Of a stretch of 64,000 nt of DNA, positions 12,300 through 25,400 are shown in pieces; the first letter of the stretch is position 1, and each line of letters begins with the position of its first letter. The DNA is from Diphasiastrum complanatum (Eukaryota; Streptophyta; Lycopodiopsida; Lycopodiales; Lycopodiaceae), in contig CM055092.1 in NCBI GenBank assembly GCA_029204225.1, positions 43,417,245 through 43,481,244 of the forward strand, read 5' to 3'. Made by a program: the position numbers and the translations under genes. The notes below the pieces were generated by a model. The model worked only from the letters and a program-made list of their open reading frames with translations. It was not told where the DNA came from and searched no databases.

Positions 12300-13254
12300 A
12301 GCTTCCCACAAAATTTGATTTCTTTTTGATAAAATATACCATAGTTCTTCTAGAAAATTCATCAATAAAAATTATAGGATACTTTGCATCCTTCAGTCAA
12401 GAATTTTGCATTGGGCCACATATATCTGTTACAACATCTAGTATTCCTCTAGCAGTATGCTGATGGCTTGATCTAAATGGTTTTCTGGCCTGCTTATCGA
12501 CTAGACAGTCTTGACATACAAGTAATTCGACTTTCCTATCAGGATAGTCAAGATCAAGAACAATGGATTGCTTAGACATTTGTTGTACAGAAGCATGATT
12601 CAACTAACCAAGTCTATAATGCCAAAGAAAATTTTTATTTATCTAAATAGAAGTACTAAGAGTCTGACTAGAGGCAAAAAAACAATGACTTAATCTTTAC
12701 AACTATCCATGCCTCGTTCCGAGTGCTAGGATCTTCCTTGTCTATCGACTACTTTACACTGACCACATTTGAATTCTACTTCTGTCCTAGATCTGTAATT
12801 CAGCTGACATACTGCGTCTTGACCCGTCTATGACTGATCCGACAACAACCATTTGCTTTAGTAGGTTCTTGAACGGGGTGATGTGATTTTGCAGGGAATC
12901 ACCATTTGTCATCTTTAGGGAGTAAAATTTCTTCATGAGATGTAGCTTGGAAGCTATATCTCGCACTTCACATAATGTGCTCAAGATGTCCCAAACTTCC
13001 TTGGAGGTCTGAGCTTCAGACAGATGGCTGATTTGAGTGTCTGATATGTTGAGGATGATCAGCGTGAAAGCTTTGCCATTCTTCAGCTTCCATTGGGAGA
13101 TTGCAGTGTCATCAGCTCATGTCTTTCCTCTACACCTGTAACAACATCATATAACTCCTTGGCCATTAGCACAGTTCTCATCTTAAATTTCCACAGATGC
13201 TAATTGGCTCCACCAAGCTTGTCCATGATAGGACTGGCTTTCTCTTGGGAATCC
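12300..13254 (-). pseudogene. Broken copia gag-integrase fragment (element F)
   Basis: On the minus strand a gag starts at 13254 (MDSQ, then LWKFKMRTVLMAKELYDVV), with an in-frame TAG inside the first 20 codons. It continues with frameshifts to the EVRDIASKLHLMKKFYSLKM motif near 12980-12900. The frame then jumps to a gag-pre-integrase block (12397-12603, ends CQDC...KQARKPF) and the start of the integrase core (YPIIFIDEFSRRTMVYFIKK, 12300-12370). Protease, most of integrase, RT and RNase H are gone. The gag is the same lineage as element H. It abuts element E at about 13260-13320 with no LTR between them, so the two broken elements are joined. Confidence 0.8.
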
Positions 13255-13314
13255 ATGTGGAGGATTAGTCTAAGTGACAATAGTAACTATTAGTGACTTA
13301 AGAATGAAAATCTA

Positions 13315-15530
13315 TCTATAGTATGACAAATTGTTGTCATAACCTACCAGAAATCCATGTTTAGCTTTCTCATCAAGCTTCTTTCAAAGCTTACCAGGAA
13401 TATGTGCATAAGCTGCACAGCCAAAGATTCTGATGTGAGACAGGTTGGGCTTTCTTCCCAACATAATTTGTGTGGTGTCGTGTGAGGGACACCAGACTTC
13501 TCTGTCCTGTTTTGGATGTATGCAGGTATAGCTACTGCTTTAGCTCACAGTACCCTTGGAGCTTTCGAGTAGGCCATCATGCATCTGGCAGCTTCCATCA
13601 AGGTCCTATTCTTCCTCTCTGCAACATCATTGTAATGCGGTGTGTAAGCTGTAGTCCTTCTGTGTATGATGCCATGATCATTGCAGAAGTCAGTGAAGCG
13701 ATTCAAGATGTGTTCACCACCTCGATCTATCCTGATCTGCTTCACTTTGTTACCGGTGTATCTCTCTGCCCAATTCACACACTCTTTGAATTTATCAAGT
13801 GCTTTTGATTTATTTTGAATTAAATACACTTTGGCAAATTTACTATAATTATCAATGAATTTTATGTAATATTTCGAGCCTCCTACTGAGATCACATTGA
13901 AAGGCCCACAGATGTCAGATTGCACTAACTCCAAAATCTTAGTCGTTCTGTAGGAGTCTTTGACGAATGGAGTGCAAGACATCTTACCCTTTACGCATGC
14001 ATCACATGTGGTCGAATTGTTCACATTCGAGATGCTGACCCCTGTTATTACTCATAAATGACTTGCTTGGTAAAGTGCCATGGAATTCATGTGGCATAGT
14101 CTCCTGTGCCACAGATTGTCTGATGAATCATCATGAGTCTGATGCACCTGATCTACAGACAGCGTACCTTCAGATGATATAGATTACCTTGTCTTCTGCC
14201 TTGAGTGATCAGGGTACTGGTACTCGCATCAATAACATTGCATGCTTCATCTGAAAATGTCACACGCATCCCTGCATCAGCTATCCTTGCCACATAAAAC
14301 AAATCCTGCTACAGCGTAGGCATAAACAGAACGTCTTCGAGCCGCCTGTCTCTGTCATTCGTGTTGAGCCAGAATAAACCAATACCGTTCACTTGATGTT
14401 TGGATCCATCTCCAAGAACAATGAATCTTGAAGGATCTGTACTTCTGAAATCAGACATATTTTGTCTTGATGTCACGAAGTGTGAGGTAGCTCTTGAGAC
14501 TAGAATCACCTCCTGTGTGTCAGGTGTTGATGCTGCACACGCATCTGCACAAATGTAGGCGGACGAACAATTTCTGTTCGATCTCTCTTCACCCATTTTT
14601 GAGCTCTCAAGCTCCTCGACATAGGATGAAGTGTTATTGTTCTCCTATCTGTTCTGTGCTGATTTTTTCCTTGGGTTTAGGCAACAATCCATGGCTGCAT
14701 GACCCTTCTTCTGGCAGTGGATACATTCAATTTTTGGATTGAGCCAGCATGTATCGATTGTGTGTCCATCTCGTTGCATCTCACACAAGTCTTTTTTTCT
14801 CCACCTCGCTGTTTCGACCTCTCTTTGTTCTTCCACTTGTCCTTGTTGGTCCCCTCTGCTTGCTGATCACGATCCTGCCTTTGATTCAACTCTCTCTTAG
14901 GCTTGAATTGTTTCTTGGTCTTTTCTACGATTGCCATAGAGGGCATGGTCAGAACCATCCTTGTGATCAAGGTGCTCCCTTGCCTCGACTTTCTCTCGAA
15001 TCTCGACAATTACCTTTTCGAGGGTCATTATAGGATCTTTTGCGAGCAGGGTCCTGGTTGTTTGGAAAGATCTAGGTAAGGCTCTCAACAGATAAGTGAG
15101 CTGCTTCTCAGCTGACACTGCATTTTCTGCTCCAGAATTGTGTAGTGATAGGAATAGATCCTTCATCTTTCTTACAAAAGAAGTGAGGCCTTTCTCATCC
15201 CACTGTAGATTTGTCAGCTGATCTTCCAGCATCATTATTTGACTTCGTGATTTCGTTTGAAATCTCGTGAGCAGTGTATCCCATATCTCCTTTGCCTTGA
15301 AGAGTGTTGCCAGGTCAAGCGTGAGACTATCTTCGATGGATGATGATAGCAAGACTACTGACTTGTCATTTTTCTCCCTCCACTCGCGTAGCTCTTTGCC
15401 TAATGTTGTAGGCATCTCCTCTCTATGCCATCCGCCCAAGGGAATAAACCTTCACCCTTTAGCATCAACGAGGTCTTAACTTTCCATTCTAGAAAGTTAA
15501 CAATAATGCAACATTCAATAATATCAAACC
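13315..15530 (-). pseudogene. Broken copia gag-protease-integrase (element E)
   Basis: Minus-strand order: gag core (about 15500-14897, with KELREWREKNDK and a frameshift near 15440), and two zinc knuckles (about 14820-14690; the second is CIHCQKKGHAAMDC, the first is split by a frameshift). Next come a protease region with LVSRATSHF in place of the usual DSGATSHF (14309-14596), and an integrase core (13545-14024) with FIDNYSK, IRIDRGGEH and AERKNRT, so the D-D-E residues are present. The integrase C-terminal GRKPNLSHIRIFGC block follows (about 13450-13320) with a stop inside. RT and RNase H are missing. The paired zinc knuckles and gag wording match element D, so E and D belong to one lineage. 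Confidence 0.85.
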
Positions 15531-16184
15531 AAAGTGCAAAATTAGAATGAACAAGCGAATCAGACACATGAATAGTAGAAGACTAATTTACATCCAAGAT
15601 CATACAATCATCTAGAATAATAATGTGCACAACAGTCACAAAATCATCTATTGATTTTTTTGATTTTTCAAGCACTGCATGCAGATCCACGCAGTGCGTT
15701 GGCGTGAGAGAAAATACTGTTCTCTCACAAATTTGAGTCTTGCTTACTAGCGGACCTTGGATCAATAGATCCTATTACAGAATTATCTCGCACGCAGGCA
15801 GATTCATATTCTAAATAATTTGTCTTTTGACAATTGTCTTGCTTACTAGCATTAGACTTACTTGTAATGTGCATCAATCAGAAAGTATATAGTTCGCGAA
15901 CAATTTCATGTCGCGTTCTTGTAACTTACAGATTAGAAAGATTAAATATCTAGAACTAATTCGCGAATTACAAGAGTGGCAAATTAGCCACGATCTAAAA
16001 CACTTCTAATGATGTCATGATATCAGATCAGATATCTGCAGCCCATGGCACTTTGCTGATTTTCTTGTTGGCTGTTCATGGGGCACGACTAATTTCGTGT
16101 CGTGTCGTGTCGTGTTGCCTTTTGTCAAAGGTTCAAAATTGAAAGCTAGCAAAGCTTTCGCATTAGAAACAATTTTTTTTTTTC
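15531..16184. other. Unassigned AT-rich DNA, possibly the leader or LTR of element E
   Basis: The position suggests the 5' part of minus-strand element E, but no TGGTATCAGAGC-type site or LTR end was found. A short (TCGTG)n run lies near 16096-16117. No gene is seen. Confidence 0.4.
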
Positions 16185-17216
16185 AATCAACAATCAATGA
16201 CAAGGAACCGGATGGATGCCAGCAGACACCAGCCAACTGGCAATCGCAATTGACGATCCAATTTCTTAGCATAAATAACTGTTCATATTCATACAGTTTC
16301 ATTATCAGAAATTATCAAAAGAAGCATTTGAATAGTTAGCTCTCTTTCTCTCAAGCCTGTGAGAGTGAACACTCCTGAGCATTCTAGCTCACTTCTTAGA
16401 ATTGTTTTAGAGATTGATATTGTGCTACTGTTTATCAACATTGCACTTAATTCAGACTTTCATTTTAGCCGCTCAGAGATAGCATAGAGTACGTGGCTTC
16501 GATCCGCAACTTATTGTACTCATTTACTTCTGTTATGTTTTCATACTGAATCAATACTATCCTTTATTGCATTCAGTTTCATCTCAAAATGGATGCGTTT
16601 CTATATTTTTTCGCGACTAATTATTTGTCTAGTGATTCGTGACTAATTCGCGACAAATTATTTGTCTGATAATTCAATTGCTTAATTGTTTGGCTACGTA
16701 ATCATTGTAGTACTGATGATTTTAAAGTTAGTTACTATAAGATCAAACATGATTTCTATCACTATTGTTTTGTTTGAAATTGATAGGCGTAGTCATGCAT
16801 TGTGAAAGAGGAAGATAGTTTATTCTGCTACTGTGCACGAAAAGTTTTCTTTCTAGACGCTCGAATTATTTTCATTCGAGTTTTGTTTCGAGTTTTGACC
16901 TATCTTCACAACACCTCTTTCTGACATGGTATTAGAGCATTCCATTCTTATATCAGAACTTCTATCATAGTATCAGTGATAGATCACTATTTCTTTTATC
17001 TGAACCGCCATGGTATCAGATCTGTGATCTCTATCAGGGCCTAGTACTATTTTGGTATCAGAGCAAAATCTCTAATACTTGATATCTTTCATGATATCAA
17101 ATTGATATCATACTCTTTGATTCTTTTCAACCTTTTCGTATCAGAGAATTGATTTCTTGTTGTTGGCATTACTACATCTTAACGTCATCGATACAATCGA
17201 CAGACTAAGTTCCAGA

Positions 17217-17997
17217 TGGATTCTCAAAGTAAAGCTGGTCTTATCGCAACTAGCTGAATGGATCCAATTATCATTTGTGGAAATTTAAGATGAAGACCTT
17301 GCTAATCGCCAACGAATTATGGGGTGTTGTTACAGGTATAGAAGTAAAACTTGAAGATGACGACTCAAAGTGGAAATTGAAGGACGATAAAGCTTTCGCT
17401 CTTATTATCCTCAATGTATCAGATACACAGATTGGACACATAGATGAAGCTAAAATGTCAAGAGATGTTTGGGACATCCTGAACTCACTATATGACGTGA
17501 GGGACGTAACTACTAAGTTACATCTATGAAGAAAATTCTTCACTTTCAAAATGTCTACTGGTGATTCTCTTTAGAATCACATTAACCAGTTTAAGAATCT
17601 CTTGCAACAGATGGCCGCTGTCGGATTAGTCATAGATGATCAAGATGCAAGTGATTACACAGATCCAAGTTGGGCAGGAGATGTAGACATTCGTAAATCC
17701 ACTACCAGATTTAAATTCTTCCTCAACAATGGTCCAATTTCCTGGAACATTCACAAGCAATCTTCAATAGCTCTATTTTCCACTGAATTAGAGTATATCA
17801 CAGCCTCTCAAGCTACAAAGGAAACAATTCGGTTGAGTAATTTACTCTCAGATATTGGTTTGAATCAATATGCTCCGACAACATTATTTTGTGATAATCA
17901 AAGTGCCATTGCTTTATCAGCCAACCCTAGATTTCATTCTAGGAGTAACCACATTGAACTGAGGTATCATTTCGTCAGAAGCAAGGTCAGATTGTAG
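17217..17997 (+). pseudogene. gag fused to RNase H (element H internal region)
   Basis: The gag starts at 17217 (MDSQ), has a frameshift near 17255, then reads LWKFKMKTLLIANELWGVV and VRDVTTKLHL with two stops near 17527 and 17572. At about 17640, after AAVGLVIDD, the frame passes without a break into the RNase H domain (DPSWAGDVDIRKS, ALFSTELEYITASQATKE, LFCDNQSAIALS). Protease, integrase and RT are deleted. The RNase H acidic residues are present apart from normal variation. The fused frame from 17602 to 17997 is open, so the deletion was in frame. Confidence 0.85.
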
Positions 17998-18699
17998 TAC
18001 TGTAGAATGCAAGCCTTATGACAGCAGATATTTTTACCAAAGCATTAAGTTTGGAAGCACACAGAAGATTCTATGTAGAACTAAGTTTGAAGGTCAGAGC
18101 ATTCAAGGATTCAGATTAAGGGGGAGTGTTGGATTATTCTCCTTCTTACTATTCGACTAATCGGTTTTAATCTTCATCCATTGTTTATCCAGTTCTGTAG
18201 ATTATCTCATGTTTTTATACAGTCTGTAGTTTTACAAGTGTTTTTACACAGTCTATAGAATTACACGAAGTCTGACAATAGTGTCGTCTTTTTTGCATTT
18301 TTCACCTGTCCCCATTTGCAAATAAAAATGCAGAGTCGCATTTTTCATTTTTTTCCAAAGTGCCTCAAATGTTAAGGAAATGACTCTGGCAAACTATGGG
18401 GCAACCCTAAATGAGATTTTAAGGCACTGTCGGGTTTTTCGCAAAATCTCGACACTGTCGCCTATGGCTGTTTTAGTTCATTTCTACAGAGTGACAGTTT
18501 TGGTTCATTTATGCAAACAGACTGTTTATGGCCAATTTCCACCGCTTATCAACTATCATTGACAAGGAACCAGATGGATGCTAGTGGACACCAGCCAACT
18601 GGCAATCGTAATTGATGACCTAATTTCTTAGTATAAATAGCTGTTCATATTCATACAGTTTCATTATCAAAAATTATCAGAAGAAGCATTTGAATAGTT

Positions 18700-18906
<207 letters not shown>

Positions 18907-18909
<3 letters not shown>

Positions 18910-19295
18910 TTGGGTCTTGATATCTTCAGACTTGTGACTATGTCTTTCTTGCATATGTCATACAAGCTCCTCATGTTCAGATGATACATTCTTCTGTGCC
19001 AGAGCTGATCTTCATTTTATGATGCATTCAATATGCTATCAGAATTGCTGATAATCTTGGCTTGATAGATATTTTCTTCTCTGCATCCAATCGTCAACAA
19101 TTTGTTTGTTGTTTTCTCGATCATGCGACATGTATTGCCATTGAATAAAACTTGAATTCCAAGATCTGCCATCTTGGAGACTGATAGCAGGTCTTTTCTC
19201 AGTGAAGGTACGTAGAGTCTCCTGGCATCTTTGCTTGACCTGACAATGTTCGCAACTGTAGAGTCCCGATGCCTTTGACATCGTGTCGGCTTCCA
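18907..19295 (-). pseudogene. Captured copia protease/gag-pre-integrase fragment inside an LTR
   Basis: The minus-strand translation gives LYVPSLRKDLLSVSKMADLG and NTCRMIEKTTNKLLTIG, then LWHRRMYHLNMRSLYDICKK. This is the protease end and zinc-binding gag-pre-integrase block of a copia element. It lies opposite to the host LTR and directly against the microsatellite. LTR homology resumes at TGAGCATTCTAGCTC (19296). Confidence 0.8.
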
Positions 19296-19854
19296 TGAGC
19301 ATTCTAGCTCACTTCTTAGAGTTGTTTTAGATATTGCTATTGCGTTACTGCTTATCAGCATTGCGCTTAATTCCAACTTTCATTTTAGCCGCTCAGAGAT
19401 AGCATAGAGTACACGGCCTCGATCCGCAACTTATTGTACTCATTTACTTCTGTTACATTTTTATATTGGATCAATACTATCCTTTATTGCGTTCAGCTTC
19501 GTCTCAGAATGTATGCGTTTCTGTATTTCTTTGCGACTAATTATTTGTCTAGTGATTCACGACTAATTCGCGAATAATTTGCGACAAATTATTTGTTTGA
19601 TAATTCCTTAATTGTTTGGCTACATAATCACTGTAGTACTGATGATTTCAAAGTTAGTTACTATAAGATCAAATGTGATTTGTATCACTATTGTTTTGCT
19701 TGAAATTGATAGGCGTAGTCATGCATTGTGAAAGAGAGAGAGAGTTTATTCTGTTGTGCATGAAAAGTTTTCTTTCAAGACGTTCGAATTATTTTCATTT
19801 GAGTTTCGTTTCTTTTCGAGTTTCGACCTATCTTCACAACACCTCTTTCCGACA

Positions 19855-21360
19855 GTTAGTAACATCACTTTCATGTAAAACACTTACATGAAACATTGAG
19901 TGAAATATTAAAGTTAGGAGATTAAAGCTAAAATAAAAAAATAATAATTTCAATCTAACTTAGGAGATTAAAGCTAAAGATAAAATAGTAATTACAGTCT
20001 AAAATTATTTACAAACTTTGGTAGACTGTTCATAAAGCTACAAGGTACAATTATTCTTAGAATCCACAGTTCTAAGAGTATAATAATTCATTCAACTAGA
20101 ATCTCTGGGAGAATCATTAAGATATAAAATGATTAAAACTCAATCCTAGACACTCTTCTTGAGTTAAAAGCCCCTGTTTCTAGCATCAAATGCAAGAAAA
20201 TAGCAATCATTCATCTTAAAAGATTTGTCTTTCCCCTATGATAATTGGAGATCCAATCAAAAGAACTATACACAAGCATTTGTAGACCATAAACTGTAGC
20301 AAGATAGCATCCACTAGATAAATTAAATTCTCAACAAGTAAAAAACTTATCTTGTGAGATCCATAGGTTCTCAAATAAAATACCGGAGTTCAAAACACTG
20401 ATCTGAATTCTTACTCGATTTTAATAGATCAAGAATTAATCGTCACACTTAAGAATCATCACAATTCCTTATAATCCTCTAACAACAATTAAGTATCTAT
20501 TTATGATCCGTTAAACATAAATATTTAGATTCGTATGATTCGTCAATCATAAGTTTCCAAAATCTAAAACCATACTTTATCATTCACAAGATACCGGAGT
20601 ATATGTCCAACATAACTTAGGAAAAGTAAGAATCATTCCAAAATCTTTCCCACTAGGAATACTAGATTTTAGGAATATTCTTCAAACCGGATTCTCTGAC
20701 AAGAGTGCTAGATATTCAAGTTCTATATGCCACTGATAATTAAAGACAAAAGACATACCAAAATGATAACGACAATCAGCTTCAACCACAAAAACTTTAG
20801 ATTATCGTCTAGAATCAAATCTAGATACCCAAAGTCCTGTTGAATATCAATTCAGTTATTATTCTTGGATTCGTTATCCAATTGAGTGCTCTGGAATCCA
20901 ATCACTAATGATTGAGTCTATTCCTTAAATAAGGAATACTCTATACCAAGAATATTGTACATCCAATGCACATAATTTCCACTAATGAATCTTGACAATT
21001 CACTAATCATGCGTCTTACAAACAAATAATTCAAAACCATCAATTTCTGGTGAATCCTTTTTACACTGATCATTTTACCAATTAGCTTCATCTAGGAGTA
21101 ATCAACTACTCAAGTTAATTGCCGCTGATTCAAAAATCTCAAATGTCTAGGTGCAGATCTTAATTATACTAGTATAACACCACATTTAGATTCTCATCTA
21201 AATCATTTATAAGTTAAACCATAAATCTTTCACAGAAAGGTCCGTTAACTCTACAAGTATCTGTTTCAACAATACTTGATCACTGTCTATGTTCACCGAC
21301 TAGGTTAAGTGCACCAAATAACCCTAGTAACCAGGAATACATAGTAGATTCATACAATAG
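19855..21360. other. AT-rich DNA, no gene seen
   Basis: No recognisable frames on either strand. It lies downstream (in the minus direction) of the truncated RT of element I, where RNase H and an LTR would be expected, but neither could be recognised. Confidence 0.5.
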
Positions 21361-22545
21361 ATGTCTTCTTCGATGACTCCATTCAGATAAGTTGTCTGTA
21401 CATCGAATTGATGTATTTCAAGGTCGGCTACTGCAGCATACGATGAGAAGGCTCGGATTGATGAATGCTTGACTAGTGGACTGAAAGTCTCCTTGTAGGA
21501 TTTGCTACTAGTCGTGCCTTCCTTCGATCAATTGCTCCATTGGTGTTGTACTTGATCTTGAAGACCCATTTGCAATTGATAAGATTGCAGCCAACATGAA
21601 CTTCGACTAGTGACCATGTTTGGTTCTTGATCAGAGAGGAATACTCTATGTCCATCACTTCTTTCTAGAGATCAAAGTCTAGTCGGCTAAGTGCCTCTTC
21701 GACAGTTGTCAATTCCTTTTTCAAAAGACATGCAGACACAGACGTATACTTTGTGGGCTGTGTGCGTACTCAACTTGATCTTCTTGGAGAAAGTGGTATC
21801 GACGGATGATCCATTCCTTGAATTTGTCATTGTTGAGTAGCAGCAGATTCTTCATCTGACTTGTTGTCGGGTAGTTAATTGATTATCGGCATGCTTGAGC
21901 CAGTGGCTCAAATTGTCATGTCAGAGGCAGGTGTTGAAGGTTCATATGGAACTTTGTCTTTGCCTTTGAGGTCGATAAACTAATTCTCAATAAATATTGT
22001 ATCCTTGCTGAATAGAATCTGCTGGGTATCAAGGTTGTACAGCTTGTAAGTATTGTAAGATAAAGTGTATCCGATAAGGATGGTCTTGAGAACTTGGAAG
22101 TTGAATCTTGTCCTTGTCTCCTTCGGGGTCTGTGCGTAGGCGATGCATCCGAATACTCGAAGGTTCTTCAGTGAAGGTGTCCAAACCTCATGTGGTGTTT
22201 TGCTCGAGAGGGCCTTGGTCGAACATCTGTTCTAGATGTAGGCACTGTAGTAGAGACAGCTTCAGCCCATAAGCTCTTTGGCAAAGATGCGTGTACCAGC
22301 ATGCATTTGGCTGACTTGATCGGGGTATGATTTTTCCTCTCGACTAAGCCATTACACTGATCTACATGCCAGACATAAACACTGTGAAGATAGTCAGAGA
22401 TGTCAGATTTGATGAGAGCAGGACAATGGGCAACGAAGATCCTGTCAGCTACGAAGTTATGGAAAGACAATACTATGATCTGCCACCAGCGATAGAGGGA
22501 GCAGAAGACAAACATGAAAATGAAGATTTTTGAGTCGCTTCGCAT
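21361..22545 (-). pseudogene. Decayed copia integrase-RT fragment (element I)
   Basis: On the minus strand, the integrase end (NGLVERKN, SLPKSLWAEAVSTT) lies at 22230-22360. It is followed by the integrase C-terminal block with KTPHEVWTPSLKNLRVFGC wording (about 22080-22210). A linker leads into the RT start (EYSSLIKNQTWSLVE, CKWVFKIKYNTNGAIDRRKA, 21473-21658). A last RT block LEIHQFDVQTTYLNGVIEED reaches 21361. Several frame changes and stops. The catalytic YVDD part of RT and RNase H are missing. Confidence 0.8.
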
Positions 22546-22579
22546 TCAAGTTACAAATCAAAAGACGAAAGATTCGAGA

Positions 22580-22945
22580 GGTAGCCTTCTGCTACAATGC
22601 TTGTAAACCAGGATGGTTCCGGACCTAGCAGAGCAGACAAAGGCAAAGGCATTATTGTCCCAGGAGGATCTCATAGAAGGTCGACAAGACAATGACAAAC
22701 GCCAGCAAGATACGTGCCAGATAGCTCAGCTTCCACATCAGAAGAATTCTGTGGATTTCGTGGCGAACCAAAGACATTCAAGGAGGCAATTGAATGTCCA
22801 GAGAAGGACAAATGGATCCAAGTCATGATCGAAGAGATGGAATCCATGAGAAAGAACCAGGTATGGACGTTGCAGCCATTACCTGATAAGCGAAAGGCTG
22901 TGAAATGCAAATGGGTCTACAAGCTCAAGTATGGACCAGCAGTGC
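22580..22945 (+). pseudogene. Copia RT N-terminal fragment (element J)
   Basis: Plus-strand open frame (22714-22962) reading EPKTFKEAIECPEKDKWIQ, MIEEMESMRKNQVWTL and KAVKCKWVYKLKYG. This is the conserved linker plus first RT block of copia polyproteins. It is cut off after KYG, just before the RT fingers, and has opposite orientation to element I, which it nearly touches. Confidence 0.8.
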
Positions 22946-22962
22946 ATGTTCTTATGGTGTAG

Positions 22963-25400
22963 TTGTTGCATAATTTCCTACGGAGATGTGGTTGTGGCGG
23001 CCATCATTATCTCCTAGAAATTTTAGATATCATGTTAAAGTCTCTAGCAAGCATTTAGTCAATTTTGGCTATATTGCATTCTCACCTTTCTATAAAGCCG
23101 AGATGAAGAAGGCCATGTCAAGGTCTGTTGGTTGCCAAATTTCACATTTATGTCAATACTTTGGAGTTTTGAATGTGCAAGAATAAATTGTTCTATTAGA
23201 ACAAATACTTTCAGATGCAATATTAGATGATGACATGCAAAAAACGATGATGGATATCTATGTGACCAGGTGATACCATAATTGAAATTGACGATAGTCA
23301 TACTATTTTACATTTAGGACTAGAGAAAAAGAAGTTGAATGCATGTAGATGCTCCAACTGAATTTTCAAATCACATCCTTGAGCAAATGACATCTCCATA
23401 GCTACCATCAATCACAAGAAGTTCCCATGTATTAGGGGGATCAACAATTGGCCTCATTATCTACTCATGAAGAGTAAATCGATGCTATTGTATGTGAGGA
23501 AGAGGTTGAAGTAATAGATATGACATGCATAAGATCTCATGTCTACAAGTTAATTCAACACATTGTCCATGCGGAATATGAGTGAATCATTCTCAATAAC
23601 CACTGTGACAATTTGTTGAAAGAATTGAGGAGTTTGAATAATACAAAGTAGGCTTGGAAGATGAAATTAGTGAGTTAAAATATGAAATGAACAAGAATGA
23701 AAAAAACATCAAACTCATTTTGACAAGATCATAAGTCTATTATGTCATAGTAAAAAAAACAAAATAGCTACCAAGTCTCAAGAAGAAATAAACCTTCTAA
23801 AAGTCAACTACAATTTACCAAATGTTATAGGATAAATCAAGACTATTATTGACTAGAAGCTCACTAATCTTTGATGAAAAAAGATTTGGTAGAATTGGAG
23901 CATAAAGCCTATGTAAATATTGGCGTGGTCAAGGTCAAGGAAGCTTTACATCCAGAAAAAACTATCAAAAGATTCCAACAAGACATATTGAAAAAGTTTT
24001 GCAAAAGAATGAACAATTGAAAGATGAAATCATCATGTTGAAAGAGCAACCAACGTTGACATCACAACCATGCCCTGGAGTGAAGATATATGAAGATTTC
24101 AATAATGCCCAAGAAAAGGTCCATTCTTTGAAACTTGAATTTATGAAGATGTAGTAAAAAATTGATGAGTTGCAACACTAGTATTGGCCAACAATACCAT
24201 TGTACAAGAGTCAGGACCTACAAAAAAACATCTATAGCTACCAATTCATCAATCTAAGAAGACTCTATAAACATTGCCAACCAAAATTTTATGTTGAAAA
24301 AAATTATTGCTTTCATGAATATCACAAGAAGTCCAAGTACGGACTCCATAGGCTATAGGTCGAGCTAGGGAGGAAGAAAAACATTCATTGAAGGGTGAAA
24401 TTAAGTTACCAATGAAAATTCTTTGAAATGACTTTTTTTGTAAGTGAGGTAGAAAGCTCAAAGTGGCCTTCAAATTCATTAAAACATTAAAAAAAAAAAC
24501 TTTGAAGGGCCTTGAAATTCAAATTCAATTTAATTTCACTATAAAACTTCAGTTTGAAGTCTAGTTCAATTTCTAGACAAATTGGGCCATCTCTAGTTTT
24601 AAGAGCATGTTATCTCCGATTGTCCTCAAACAAAAGACGATATGGATGATAAGCCCCTACTTGAATTTTGATTCCACTCCAAACTCTGCATGTCACAGCT
24701 ATTATGCCTCTCAAGTTTGAGCAAGATTCGAATGTCTGGAATTTTACTCATTATTCAAGTTGTAGAGATCAAAATTACAATTTTTGCATTTCTACTTAGG
24801 ATCGAGCAACAGGAAATCCTGATTCGAAGGTCTACATATTTACTTAGGATTCGAGCAGCAAGATCTATCAAATTTGAAGCTCAAAGCATTCGAAATTCCT
24901 TAGAATTTTCTTCAAATTTCACTCGAATATGGCTTGAATAATTGAATTTCATTTGGATTATTTTCATTGAATTTTGGAAAGAAAAAAAACTACTATTCCT
25001 TTCACACAGATAACTTTTTGATGGTGATGATGTATGGAAACCAATGCACATCAAATGCAATCTAACTGTTGGACCTATCGTATTCTAGGACAATAGGTTT
25101 CATGGTATTTCTATAAATAAAAACAAAAAATTGCCATCTTTAAGCATGAAAGCTATGAAGCAATCTTTTATTGCAGTCATAGCTATAGCCTCTCAAGCTT
25201 TAGACTTGAAACTCCTTAGAGTTTTTTTTTTTGCTCTCTATAGTTCAAAAAATAGAACACTATTTTTGAACAAAAATTTTTAGTGATTAGTCCTCAAACT
25301 TGGATTATGATCTTGAGCTCTGTCACATTCAATTTTAATAATCTAGAACATAAGCATTTTGGTTCAAATTATGTGCTCTTATTTCGAAACATATAAAGAT
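22963..25400. other. Unidentified degenerate region with coiled-coil-like coding remains
   Basis: No intact gene. Between about 23600 and 24250 the plus strand gives broken, charged, Lys/Glu/Leu-rich segments such as VGLEDEISELKYEMNKNEKN and KNEQLKDEIIMLKEQP, which look like coiled-coil protein. They are interrupted by stops and frameshifts. The product is not recognised. The rest (24500-25400) is AT-rich with nothing identifiable. Confidence 0.35.
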
